From Chalciporus piperatus (Eukaryota > Basidiomycota > Agaricomycetes > Boletales > Boletaceae): a stretch of DNA of 40,028 nt. The DNA is taken from the NCBI GenBank assembly GCA_038093975.1, contig JBBPTG010000223.1, forward strand, positions 1-40,028, read 5' to 3'. The position numbers were made by a program, and so were the translations under genes. Under the pieces are notes generated by a model. The model saw only the letters and a program-made list of their open reading frames with translations, searched no databases and was not told where the DNA came from. Below are positions 20,704 to 30,409 of the stretch, in pieces; positions within the stretch are counted from its first letter, which is position 1; each line of letters starts with the position of its first letter.

Positions 20704-23700
20704 CTAGTGAGCAGAACTATTCCAACAGTCAGTCCAAGATTCCCCATAGACAAAATTCTGAAAGTTGATGTCATAATGGGGGAATGAAGATACAATTAAA
20801 GATGGTCCAGATTGAGAGAGAGATGTTCTGGCCCAAGGAGGAATGTAGAAGAGGAGGGAACCACTGGAAGTTTCAAAACAGCCACTTGTGTTCAGATGAA
20901 AACAATCAGATGCCATGAAAGAACTGTTTTGTATTGACCAGATCATAACTGATCCCTCATATAAGCCAGAGACAATGTGGTTGCCATCAGGGGAATAGGC
21001 AACAGAGTTGACAGGTAAATGCTCCATTAATGGGCCTGCCACACATTGGCCAGTTCTGGCATCCCAAATCCTAATGGTCTTGTCCCAAGAGCCAGAGACA
21101 ATGTGGGTGCCATGAGGAGAATAGGCAACAGAGTCGACAGAACCTGAGTGCCCTATCAATGGGCCTGCCCGGGCCACATGTTGGCCAGTTCTGGCATCCC
21201 AAATCCTAATGGTCTTGTCCCAAGAGCCAGAGACAATGTGGCTGCCATCAGGGGAATAGGCAACACAGGACACAAAATCTGAGTGCCCTATCAATGAGCC
21301 TGCCACATGGTGGCCAGTTCTAGCATCCCAAATCCTAATGGTCTCGTCCCTTGAGCCAGAGACAATGTGGGTGCCATCAGGGGAATAGGCAACACAGGAA
21401 ACAGAACCTGAGTGCCATATCAATGGGCCTGCCACATGGTGGCCAGTTCTAGCATCCCAAATCCTAATGGTCTTGTCCCTTGAGCCAGAGACAATGTGGG
21501 TGCCATCAGGGGAATAGGCAACACAGCAAACAGAACCTGAGTGCCCCATCAATGGGCCTGCCACATGTTGGCTAGTTCTGGCATCCCAAATTCTAATGGT
21601 GTTGTCCCAAGAGCCAGAGGCAATGTGGCTGCCATCAGGGGAATAGGCAACACAGGAAACAGAACCTGAGTGCCCCATCAATGGGCCTGCCACATGGTGG
21701 CCAGTTCTGGCATCCCAAATCTTAATGGTCTTGTCCCTTGAGCCAGAGGCAATGTGGCTGCCATCAGGGGAATAGGCAACAGAGTAGACAGAACCTGAGT
21801 GCCCCATCAATGGGCCTGCCACATGTTGGCCAGTTCTGGCATCCCAAATCCTAATGGTGTTGTCCCTTGAGCCAGAGACAATGTGACTGCCATCAGGGGA
21901 ATAGGCAACAGAGTAGACAGCATTTGAGTGCCCCATCAATGGGCCTGCCACATGTTGGCCAGTTCTGGCATCCCAAATCCTAATGGTGTTGTCCCTTGAG
22001 CCAGAGACAATGTGACTGCCATCAGGGGAATAGGCAACAGAGTAGACAGCATTTGAGTGCCCCATCAATGGGCCTGCCACATGTTGGCCAGTTCTGGCAT
22101 CCCAAATCCTAATGGTCTTGTCCCTTGAGCCAGAGGCAATGTGGCTGCCATCAGGGGAATAGGCAACAGAGTTGACATAACCTGAGTGCCTTTTCAATGG
22201 GCCTGCCACATGTTGGCTAGTTCTGGCATCCCGAATTCTAACGGTGTTGTCCCTTGAGCCAGAGACAATGTGACTGCCATCAGGGGAATAGGCAACAGAG
22301 TAGACAGAACCTGAGTGCCCTGTCAATGGGCCTGCCACATGTTGGCCAGTTCTGGCATCCCAAATCCTAATGGTGTTGTCCCAAGAGCCAGAGACAATGT
22401 GGGTGCCATCAGGGGAATAGGCAACAGAGTAGACAGAATCTGAGTGCCCTATCAATGGGCCTGCCACATGTTGGCCAGTTCTGGCATCCCAAATCCTAAT
22501 GGTGTTGTCCCTTGAGCCAGAGGCAATGTGGCTGCCATCAGGGGAATAGGCAACAGAGTTGACAGAATCTGTGTGCCCTATCAATGGGCCTGCCCCATGT
22601 TGGCCAGTTCTGGCATCCCAAATCCTAATGGTGTTGTCCCTTGAGCCAGAGACAATGTGGGTGCCATCAGGGGAATAGGCAACAGAGTAGACAGAATCTG
22701 AGTGCCCTATCAATGGGCCTGCCACATGTTGGCCAGTTCTGGCATCCCAAATCCTAATGGTGTTGTCCCTTGAGCCAGAGGCAATGTGGCTGCCATCAGG
22801 GGAATAGGCAACAGAGTTGACAGAATCTGAGTGCCCTATCAATGGGCCTGCCCCATGTTGGCCAGTTCTGGCATCCCAAATCCTAATGGTCTTGTCCCTT
22901 GAGCCAGAGGCAATGTGACTGCCATCAGGGGAATAGGCAACACAGAAGACAACATCTGAGTGCCCCTCAAGTACATGAAGCTCAGCTGGCCAATCAATGG
23001 GATGACCTGACACCACTTCAACTGGTTTTTTCAACTGATGTGCCCACAGTGTCACTAGTGCTGATCCAGATGGTGTTTGAGGCATGGCTGACAGATACAG
23101 ATGGGGTATGCTCTCTCTGATGATTGAAGAAAACACTTGAATGAATCTGTATGCTTCTTGTGCAAGGTCAGCCACCTCAAAGCCCTGATAAAAGTGTGTT
23201 CACATTTCTTCTCATTTATCAACATGCTGAAACATACCTTGGCCCATTTCTGAAGCATAGTGCATGTCTCTAGGGAAGATAGGATGTATACCACAGGGGA
23301 GGAGAGGGAGAGAAGACTGATGGCCTCAAGCCAATAGCAAAAGGACTTCTTGAAGAAGATGAGGACCTTCAGCACCAAAGCATTGTTGGCAATGGGGTCA
23401 ACTTTCACCAAGTGATGCATCCAATGTTGGACTGCATACACCAGATGTAGGGGAAGGGTTGCCTGCACCTGGCTTAGGAGGCCAGGCACCTTAGAGTTCT
23501 GAAGTTGAGAGTCCTTCAAGTTGCAGATATTGAACTTGAGTTTCTCGACCATGCATGTAAGCAAAGCATGTCCAAGATAGTGATGATGAAGGGGGGAAGG
23601 GGGGGAATGGAAGGCAGAGCTACGACGCTTGTCAAGCAAAAAGTCTCGGAAGGATGTGTGCAGCACCCGAACAGGCTTTGATTCATCTACAACACCATCT

Positions 23701-25948
23701 AGCAGCGAGCCAAGTGGTTTGATGATGACCCCAAAGTCTATGACTCCATTGGACAGTGCAGAAAGAGCAACGAGAGATAGTGGTTCCTTGAGGGCAAGCA
23801 CAGTGGCCATCACCTCTTGGAAGCGCCCAATAGCCCTGTCCGAATTGAATATTTGCCGAAGGATGGTTTGATATAGTGAGTCCAGAGGGTTGACTTCTTT
23901 GCCGTGACGTGGATGTAGCAACAGCTCCAGCTGCTCACATGGATTGAGCCCTGCAGACCCATTGCCATCAACGAACTTGCAAGCAGTGAATGCCCACTGA
24001 AACAGCCCCTGAGAATGACGAGCTAAGAATCGACACCACTCTTGGTTCGGCCACCGAGCGTCTAGCTGGGAGTACCGACCGAGTGAGGAGTGAACAAATT
24101 GGCAAATGTCTTGCTCGATGATATCACTTGGGACATCCTGTAGTTCCTTGTGAACAAGCTGCAACGCTGATGGCAGCCATTCCAAGATGTCTCTCTCTGG
24201 GCGAGCAGTGATGAGGAACCGCAAGTTGGGCGGGAGGGTGCGTTCGGTGATTTGCGTCGAAAGGGCATCTAAGAGTTGTCGGCGATCAGCAGGGTCGCCG
24301 CTTTCGTCGAGGGCATCGACTATGATGATGAGGGGGCCAAGAGCATGCAGTTGAGCACCGGGCCCGACAATGAGCCGCTCGACTTGCTCCATCGGCGAGG
24401 TGGATGCGCGCAGGGCTCGGTTGTTTTTGACCACCTTCCAAAGTTCGGATCTGTACTGCGTGTCGCAATCGGCGAGGTCGCGCGCTATGGTACTGAAGAA
24501 GTTTTGGGGGTTCCGCCGGGAGACATCAGAGCGGGAGAAGCAGTATGATGACCCCAACCGTCGTTGACCGTCGTACAATCGCGCAATGGTGTGCGCAATG
24601 GCAGATTTGCCGGAACCAGTGACGCCTGTAAGCAGGCAAACACGTGGAGAGTCTTCTGCGGAGGCGTTGAGGGTGTCGCAAATGTCTTGGATGATGTTCT
24701 GGCGGGTTCCGGGCAAGCACCGCTTCTCTTGCACATATCTGGCACCCGATGCGTACAACAAGTCGTCGAGGTTCACGTGTTCGCCTGGAGCATGTCAGTA
24801 CCAAGCACGTCGTAGTATAAGATCATGAACATACCTGAGTCCTGTACGTGCATCGTCTGGAAGACAGTGATGCCAGTAGAGGGACCGTTAGACAACAGTA
24901 CCCTTTGCAACCCTCTGAGCCTTCCTTCATACTCCGTAATCTTGTCTTCAAAGGCTGACGTCGCATATTCCGCCATCCAAGTGGCTAAGGAAGGACTTCA
25001 GTCGTGAAAAATGATCAACCCAGGGACGACTGACGAGATATCTTTTGCTTCGCATACTCGGTGATGAAGTACCCACACTCCGTCATTTGCTGGATTAGCA
25101 GAACAACGGCTTTGGCACCAGTCTTCATCTTCATCGTGTTCGAGAACTCGGCGTCACAAACAGACGTCAAGACGTCGTTCGTCGTCGTGACCAAGTGGAG
25201 AATGCAGTCATCGTGAGCTGGCTGATTGACGAGGATCTATAAGAGTTTCATCAGAGTGTTTATCGCTGTGGCACATCACTGACAACACACCTGGCTTCCG
25301 GCTGAGAATGCCGACCAAGCTAGCAATACATATGGTTGAATCTGTGGGCGGCTAAGACGGAAAGCTATTCAATACAACGAGGAACACATACTTCGGCGTA
25401 GTCAGACGTAATCTCCTTCAAGCGCTCGATGTTCTCCAGGAGAGAGGCCCACGTATTCTGGAACGTCTGCGATTCTGCAGTGGGCGTAAATTTGAGTGTC
25501 GTGTCCAATAACTCGGGATCATTTCTGATCGTTTCTTCTACTTGGACAGTTACGGGTAACTCGGGAGCATTCGTGATCGCTTCTTCTACTTGGAGAGTTG
25601 CAGGTGGCTCGGGATCATTCGTGATCGTTTCGTCTACTTGGACAGTTACAGGTGACTCGGGATCATTCGTGATCGCTTCTTCTACTTGCTCTTCTACTTG
25701 GAGAGTTGCAGGTGGCTCGGGATCGTTTGTGATCGTTTCTTCTCCTCGGACAGTTACAGGCCGCGATTCAGGGGCAATTTCCGATGGCCTAGGGTCAACC
25801 TTAGTGTCGGGACGAAGCTCGTTCAAAACGATGTTCGAGCGTACCTCGCACCAGGCGCGCCAGGAGGTTGCGTCGGATTGGCAACGCACTTGAAACGACG
25901 CTTAATGTACTTGAAACGACGTTTAATGTCATTGAAAAACGACTTCAT
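20704..25948 (-). CDS. NACHT-WD40 (NLR/STAND-type) receptor
   Basis: Seven exons on the minus strand: 25948-25845, 25788-25392, 25341-25291, 25236-25035, 24984-24835, 24784-23238, 23184-20704; 1643 residues. Order: a basic N-terminus ([20 protein letters not shown]), an acidic linker of short repeats, a helical domain around [17 protein letters not shown]...[16 protein letters not shown] as in other Agaricomycete NACHT-WD40 proteins, a NACHT NTPase with Walker A GVTGSGKS (356-363) and Walker [12 protein letters not shown] (454-464), a helical NACHT-associated part, and about 16 WD40 repeats from residue 890. STAND proteins switch by nucleotide-driven oligomerisation; fungal relatives such as het-d and het-e trigger incompatibility cell death. 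Its ligand and output are unknown. Exon 1 and the first splice are the least certain. Confidence 0.92.
20915..22965 (-). repeat. Tandem WD40-coding repeats, 129-bp unit, about 16 copies
   Basis: Each unit encodes 43 residues of the form [24 protein letters not shown]. Units 1-15 are nearly identical; unit 16 is divergent and caps the array. Unit 14 carries two extra residues (6 bp). Units 8 and 9 are identical over the full 129 bp. The pair formed by units 2 and 3 closely resembles the pair formed by units 4 and 5, pointing to a 258-bp duplication. Confidence 0.97.
25531..25750 (-). repeat. Degenerate 51-60 bp tandem repeats in the NLR linker
   Basis: About five copies encode the pattern [16 protein letters not shown] with variants ([22 protein letters not shown]). 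The segment is acidic and Pro-rich, and separates the basic N-terminus from the helical domain of the NLR. Confidence 0.85.
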
Positions 25949-26214
25949 GGTGAGATTCAGTGAGATATAACGGTGAACGATGTTAGGCGGAGGGATCAGG
26001 AGGAATATGCTTATGTCATCAGTACTTTGTCCCTGCTCACCTGCTCACCTGTTGCAAGCAAGGTGACTGGCAGTCGTCAATTTGTCAGAAGGTGGGTCAT
26101 CGACATCTCGCCGGTCAGGTCACTGAAACTTGGCAGTGAAATTTGGTGGAGACTCGGGTATATCCCCAGGAAACCAACCATTTTCCTATTCCACCATTCA
26201 GAATAACGATCGAC
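25949..26214. promoter_or_regulatory. Divergent promoter region, NLR / SUS1
   Basis: 266 bp separate the start codons. It contains a direct repeat CTGCTCACCTGCTCACCTG near 26033-26051. No named site was recognised. Confidence 0.45.
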
Positions 26215-26696
26215 ATGTCCAAATCATCACCCGAGACGAACGAGTTATATGCACAAATTCACCGACGGATGGTCGAAAGTGGTGAATGGGATCGGTGCGC
26301 CTCGGGTTTCTCTTTATCTGGGGCATGCTTCGGGAGGCTTGATGCGTTCTTCGTTGCGTTGCCAGGATTCTGAAGATTTTTTTGTCCAAGTTGTCGGAAC
26401 ATGGGTGGTCGGATGAGCTGCGTCATCGGGCAAAGGGTATGTTCACCTTGTCTAGGATTTGGTTTGCAATCATAAAAGTGCTTACTGCGTTACAGATCGC
26501 GCACGGTCGATGGACCCACTTTCCTTCCGGACGATCCTAGAAGAAATATCCCCGCACGCGCACGGTAACTTACTCTTGAGCCGTTGTCGGGATGGCGCAA
26601 CTCACCCTGACACCCGTAGCCAGTGTACCTCCAGTGGTAAAGCGCGAGGCGACGAACATAGTCCGGCAGTATGTCAAGGACCAGTTTGAAAAGTGA
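26215..26696 (+). CDS. SUS1: SAGA/TREX-2 subunit Sus1/ENY2
   Basis: Four exons: 26215-26294, 26366-26436, 26496-26564, 26620-26696; 98 residues, the family's size. The helical pattern is clear: ELYAQIHRRMVESGEWDR, ILKIFLSKLSEHGWSDELRHRAK, the PLSFRTILEEISPHAH motif, and the last helix PPVVKREATNIVRQYVKDQF. Sus1 links the SAGA deubiquitinase module to TREX-2 at the nuclear pore, coupling transcription to mRNA export. Despite its small size the gene has three introns, all of which break codons; yeast SUS1 is also known for unusual introns. It converges with the mitochondrial S10 gene 265 bp away. Confidence 0.95.
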
Positions 26697-26961
26697 ATAT
26701 TTGCGATGCGATAGTCGATTCGGTATAATTGTAATTCTGTGTACTGTACTAATCTTCATACCACCCATGAATAGGCCTTCGAGACCGCAAGGCCGCCGTT
26801 CTGATCACACGGAAACCATGTTCTGTCGTCCAAGTCACAAAGTGTTAGTTCTGTCCGATACCCCAAGTCGCGCGAAGAAATGTTGTCTAGATCGGATTAT
26901 TGGGAAGCATTACATGCAGTATAGGTATGCAGTGGAGTCAAGAGTGCTCAAGCGAACGGCG

Positions 26962-27720
26962 TCATGATTGCTTTTGCTTCTGCTCGGAGGTGGATTTTGA
27001 GGACGCCTCGCCCTCACCAGCCGCTGACATTTCCTCCTTCACGATCTTGTCTGCCAAGTTCTGAATATCCGCAGGGTCCGGGCGAATTTTCTCCATCGCA
27101 TGCTCAAAGATTTGCTCGCCGATGCCCAACGGTGCCCTCTCCCACCTCGTCACTCTAATGCCCACCCCCGGCATCTGATGTCTCCTCACGTAGCGTACCC
27201 ACCTCTCCACGACCTCTGGGTCAGCGTCCCAGGCCTTGATGACGCGTTTATGTACCCTCCGCTCAAAGTTCTCCTGACTTTTCTTATGAATGAACGGACC
27301 TCTCAACACGGTCCACATCGAGCGCTTCGTGGGGAGTGGGATGGGACGCGTGGCAGGAATACCGAGGGCGCTGGCGGCATGAGAGGCGAAATGTGCAAAC
27401 AGATCGAGTGGTTGGTGGTGGTGTGAACGGAAGTGGAGTTCGGCGGCGGGGATGTTGTATGGGCGGGGTAGTTGGGTTGGGGGGTAGAGAGAGCGGCCAT
27501 GGATGACCATGGAGGCAACGTCGGGCTCTGTGAGTACGACGGGGGCTTCATTAGTTTGTTTCGCCGGGGGTGTGGACGGTGGTTGAGGTCTGGGGAGTGT
27601 TAAGGACGTGTTTTTAGCATGACTAGAAGGCTCAGAGAATTCTTACACTATGTCTGTGCTGTTGAAGCGCACCCGTCTCGAGAACAGCGACAAGGATGTT
27701 CGCGACGAACGAGCCAACAT
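26962..27720 (-). CDS. RSM10: Mitochondrial small ribosomal subunit protein uS10m
   Basis: Two exons on the minus strand: 27720-27647 and 27589-26962; 233 residues. The first exon encodes an Arg/Ser-rich, acid-poor presequence ([20 protein letters not shown]). Exon 2 carries the uS10 fold: [72 protein letters not shown], followed by a conserved [19 protein letters not shown]. The tail is Ser/Gln/Lys-rich and probably disordered. It acts in the mitoribosome small subunit. The splice (exon GT then donor GTAAGA, phase 2) was chosen because the large open frame alone has no suitable upstream ATG, only an in-frame stop. Confidence 0.93.
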
Positions 27721-27853
27721 ACTCGGTCAACTTAAGGTCGTAAGTTGCTGGAATGGTTGGCGGAATATTGAGATTTGTCTCTGGTCGATCCGGCAAACTC
27801 CGGATAGATTCCCATTCGAAACCGAGGTCAACGCGTCTTCAACACTGACCACG
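27721..27853. promoter_or_regulatory. Very short divergent promoter region, RSM10 / MAGO
   Basis: Only 133 bp lie between the start codons of the two divergent genes, the shortest such gap in the window. No specific site recognised. Confidence 0.55.
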
Positions 27854-28613
27854 ATGACCTCGCACGACAACGACCCTTTTTACCTCAGGTATGTATCTTC
27901 CACCTCGTCTTGATTTATACTTATTCTGTTGCAGATACTAGTATGTTGTCCACTTTTATCCGCATACGACCTGGAAATCTGAACGTTTGGTGTAGCACCG
28001 GCCATTCAGGCAAACACGGACACGAGTTCCTCGAATTCGAGTACTCGCATGGTCGTTTGCGTTATGCAAACAACTCAAACTACAGAAATGACAGTCTTAT
28101 TCGCAAAGAAAGTGTGTAACTGTTGATGCGCTTCCCTCATCATTCACTCACCCTCGCCTCGTTACTCGTAGTGTGGGTCGGACCTTTGGTGGTCAAGGAA
28201 CTTAAGCGAATCGTCGAGTCCAGCGAGATAACGAAGTAAGCGCGCGATCTAATCATATACGTCGTCAGCAGACTCATCGCCATGACAGGGAAGACGACAC
28301 CAACTGGCCAAAAAAGAACATCGTTGGAAAACAGGAACTTGAAATCCGTATTGGTAATGACCACATCGCATTCGAGGTTCGTGACTCGTCGATGGACGTG
28401 GGAACGTACTCAGCGTGCTTTAGACCGCCAAAATTGGGTCCCTGGTTGATATCTCGGACAGCGAGGATCCAGAAGGCCTTCGTGTTTTCTACTATCTGGT
28501 TCAAGATTTGAAGGTTCGCGACTTGATCTTCGCCGCGCTTTGATTGGCTCAATGTCTCCTAGTGTCTCATCTTTTCCCTCATTTCCCTTCACTTCAAAAT
28601 CAAGCCTATCTAA
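27854..28613 (+). CDS. MAGO: Mago nashi, exon junction complex core protein
   Basis: Seven exons: 27854-27888, 27935-27940, 27996-28111, 28172-28235, 28289-28376, 28424-28513, 28563-28613; 149 residues, as in other eukaryotes. Conserved blocks run the whole length: [98 protein letters not shown] and the end SLHFKIKPI. Mago pairs with Y14 on spliced mRNA. Exon 2 is just six bases (ATACTA) between a CAG acceptor and a GTATGT donor; without it the conserved Arg-Tyr-Tyr would be lost. All splice phases add up. Start: first ATG, giving the family's short N-terminus (MTSHDNDPF). Confidence 0.97.
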
Positions 28614-28928
28614 ACCTGGTCCGAGAAAAAGTCTTGCTAGCCCGTACCCTGTAGTTCTCCCGTTTCGTCTGTATCCCCAGTCGTCTGCACAAGATGGATT
28701 GGATGTTTGGGCCTTCGGTCACGTTGCGCAAGATAGTGTTGTACTTTATTTACGAGGTAAGGGATTCACGTGTTGGAAACGTGCCCATATTGACTCTCTT
28801 TCAGAGACTCTAATAGTGATGGCGTTTGCTTTTATCTCGTCCGGTTTTTCCGCAATAAAACGTGTGCCGATCGCTCATCGAGTAGGGAAAACCTTTAATG
28901 CCACGGGGTGGACAACACTGATTCATCG
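28614..28928. other. Convergent flank of MAGO, no gene seen
   Basis: Open stretches on the plus strand extend through here and on to about 29180, with some hydrophobic residues. No conserved motif or consistent splice model was found, so they are not called. Confidence 0.4.
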
Positions 28929-29959
28929 CTACCAGACCTCGTGTTTCAAACACCTCTCCATGATATCTTTGTGGTGGTTCAACGCAACTTTCGCCTGCTC
29001 TGGCCTGCTGCTGAATGGTTTGCCCTATTGAGCACTCTCTTTTTCAGTAAGCGTATGTTCGTAATCTGCGCAACCACAATTCTGTTGTATGCATTTCTGA
29101 GCGACTCATACTCTCGCCGTTTAATGTCTTGCATTCGTTTGGCATACGGTATCGAACTTTACATGAATTGCCAGCAGTGACAGGTTGTGCCATCTGCGTG
29201 CACTTTACGAGGCATCGTTACGGGTTGCTTTACAATGATGCCACACCGGTGACCTCTCTGTACTCGACAGTCAATTTCACGAAGAACGATGTTTCACTGT
29301 TGACTTGCCTCGCGCTGTTCCTGGCAGGTGCAACCTGAATGTCGACCTCCCCATTTCTTTGCGACAGATTTCTTCTGCCACTGACTTGACACCTTGGTTG
29401 CGCACTGGTCTTGTTTGGTCTTCACTGCATGCGCTTCGAGAATCTGTTGCGTCAATTGAGCAGCCTCGTCTTTCACAGATCTCTGCAGCGATACTGCCTG
29501 CTCATCCAGTTCATTTATTTCCTGCAAACAGAGTGTCGTCTCCTCGACTTCAAGCTGTCATCCCAAATTTCTTAACCTGCAGAACGACGGTCACTCACTG
29601 GTCTCGATCATCTCCGCCTTTGCCTCCTTGAGCACCTCCGCCCTCTCCCCGATCGCCACCGAAAACCTCTCAAACAAATACATAAAATTCCACGGATTAT
29701 CAAGACACTCTTCCACCTTGGTCCTCGAATACGTCATGATTTCATCAAAACTCATCGCCTCGAAACGGGCTTTCGTTTCCGTCATCTTTTCGGCGGCTTC
29801 GTCGGCGGAGAGTCCAAAGTGTTCGACGTGCCCGTCGATCTTGAATTTGTGGGAGATGAGCTTGATGAGTTGGCGTTCGACGGCGTCGAGGTGTTTTTTG
29901 GTTTCGTCGAGTTCTTTGAGGAGTTGGGCGCGGGTTTCTTCCCAGTTTTGTTCCGACAT
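28929..29959 (-). CDS. Unrecognised coiled-coil protein, 3' exons tentative
   Basis: Exon 1 (29959-29599) is solid: an open frame from ATG with a heptad-rich, charged N-terminus (RAQLLKELDETKKHLDAVER), then a compact helical part with CLDNPWNFMYLFERFSV. Proposed next exons are 29547-29393 (a coiled coil with INELDEQAVSLQRSVKDEA), 29334-29264, 29156-29112 and about 29010-28929, which stay in frame to a TAG for 237 residues. The exon 2 acceptor is a weak AAG and the exon 5 acceptor has three in-phase choices (29010, 29007, 29004). The layout resembles small structural coiled-coil proteins, for instance of kinetochores, but no family was recognised and no function is claimed. The gene converges with MAGO. 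Confidence 0.5.
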
Positions 29960-30409
29960 TGTTGGATTGGGCGGTATGGGGGAGGAGAGGGAGGGGGTTG
30001 TCGAGTGGCTGTCGATGGAACATCTGGGGGGATCCTCGTGCGGTTTTTATGTGAGGAAGGGACCTTTAGCGGACAAGGATAGGGACAAAGCACTCGACTG
30101 ACTGCGTGTTGGGAGTGGGACAGGAGGTCACAGCAAGGAAGGTCAAAGCACCAGGTCGTCAAAGCAACTCGGTAGTATATCGCTCCTGTGCTTCGACGCC
30201 AGGCGCAAACCTTGTCTTTTTCCCTCGAACCGAATTTAAAGCATACGGCGCTTGTTGTTCTTCATACAGTCTTCCGCTCCAACGCAACGATAAAGCAAGA
30301 CCTGGACTCTGAATAGATTCTGCACGACGAGCCAGGGTATCGTATACAGGGAATAGTTTGTTTCAAGAATTTGCGCAAATGGTGTCTGTCGTACGTGAGC
30401 TCCCCTCCG
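29960..30409. other. Intergenic, no gene seen
   Basis: 450 bp between the coiled-coil gene start and the next minus-strand stop. Presumed promoter of the former and 3' UTR of the latter. Confidence 0.5.

Noticed and set aside
20915..22965. Regular 129-bp repeats that might suggest a satellite or CRISPR-like array
   Set aside because: The repeats are in one open frame, encode WD40 units and lack spacers. They are a coding repeat of the NLR.
25429..25893. 154-codon plus-strand repeat-containing frame
   Set aside because: It is the complement of the acidic repeats in the NLR linker; the minus strand joins in frame to the rest of the receptor.
27650..27913. Plus-strand frame starting ATGTCTGTGCTG before MAGO
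   Set aside because: It is antisense to the presequence exon of mitochondrial S10, and MAGO starts at its own ATG at 27854.
28540..29180. Plus-strand frames after MAGO with hydrophobic segments
   Set aside because: No conserved motif and no splice model that gives a sensible protein; they overlap the minus-strand coiled-coil model.
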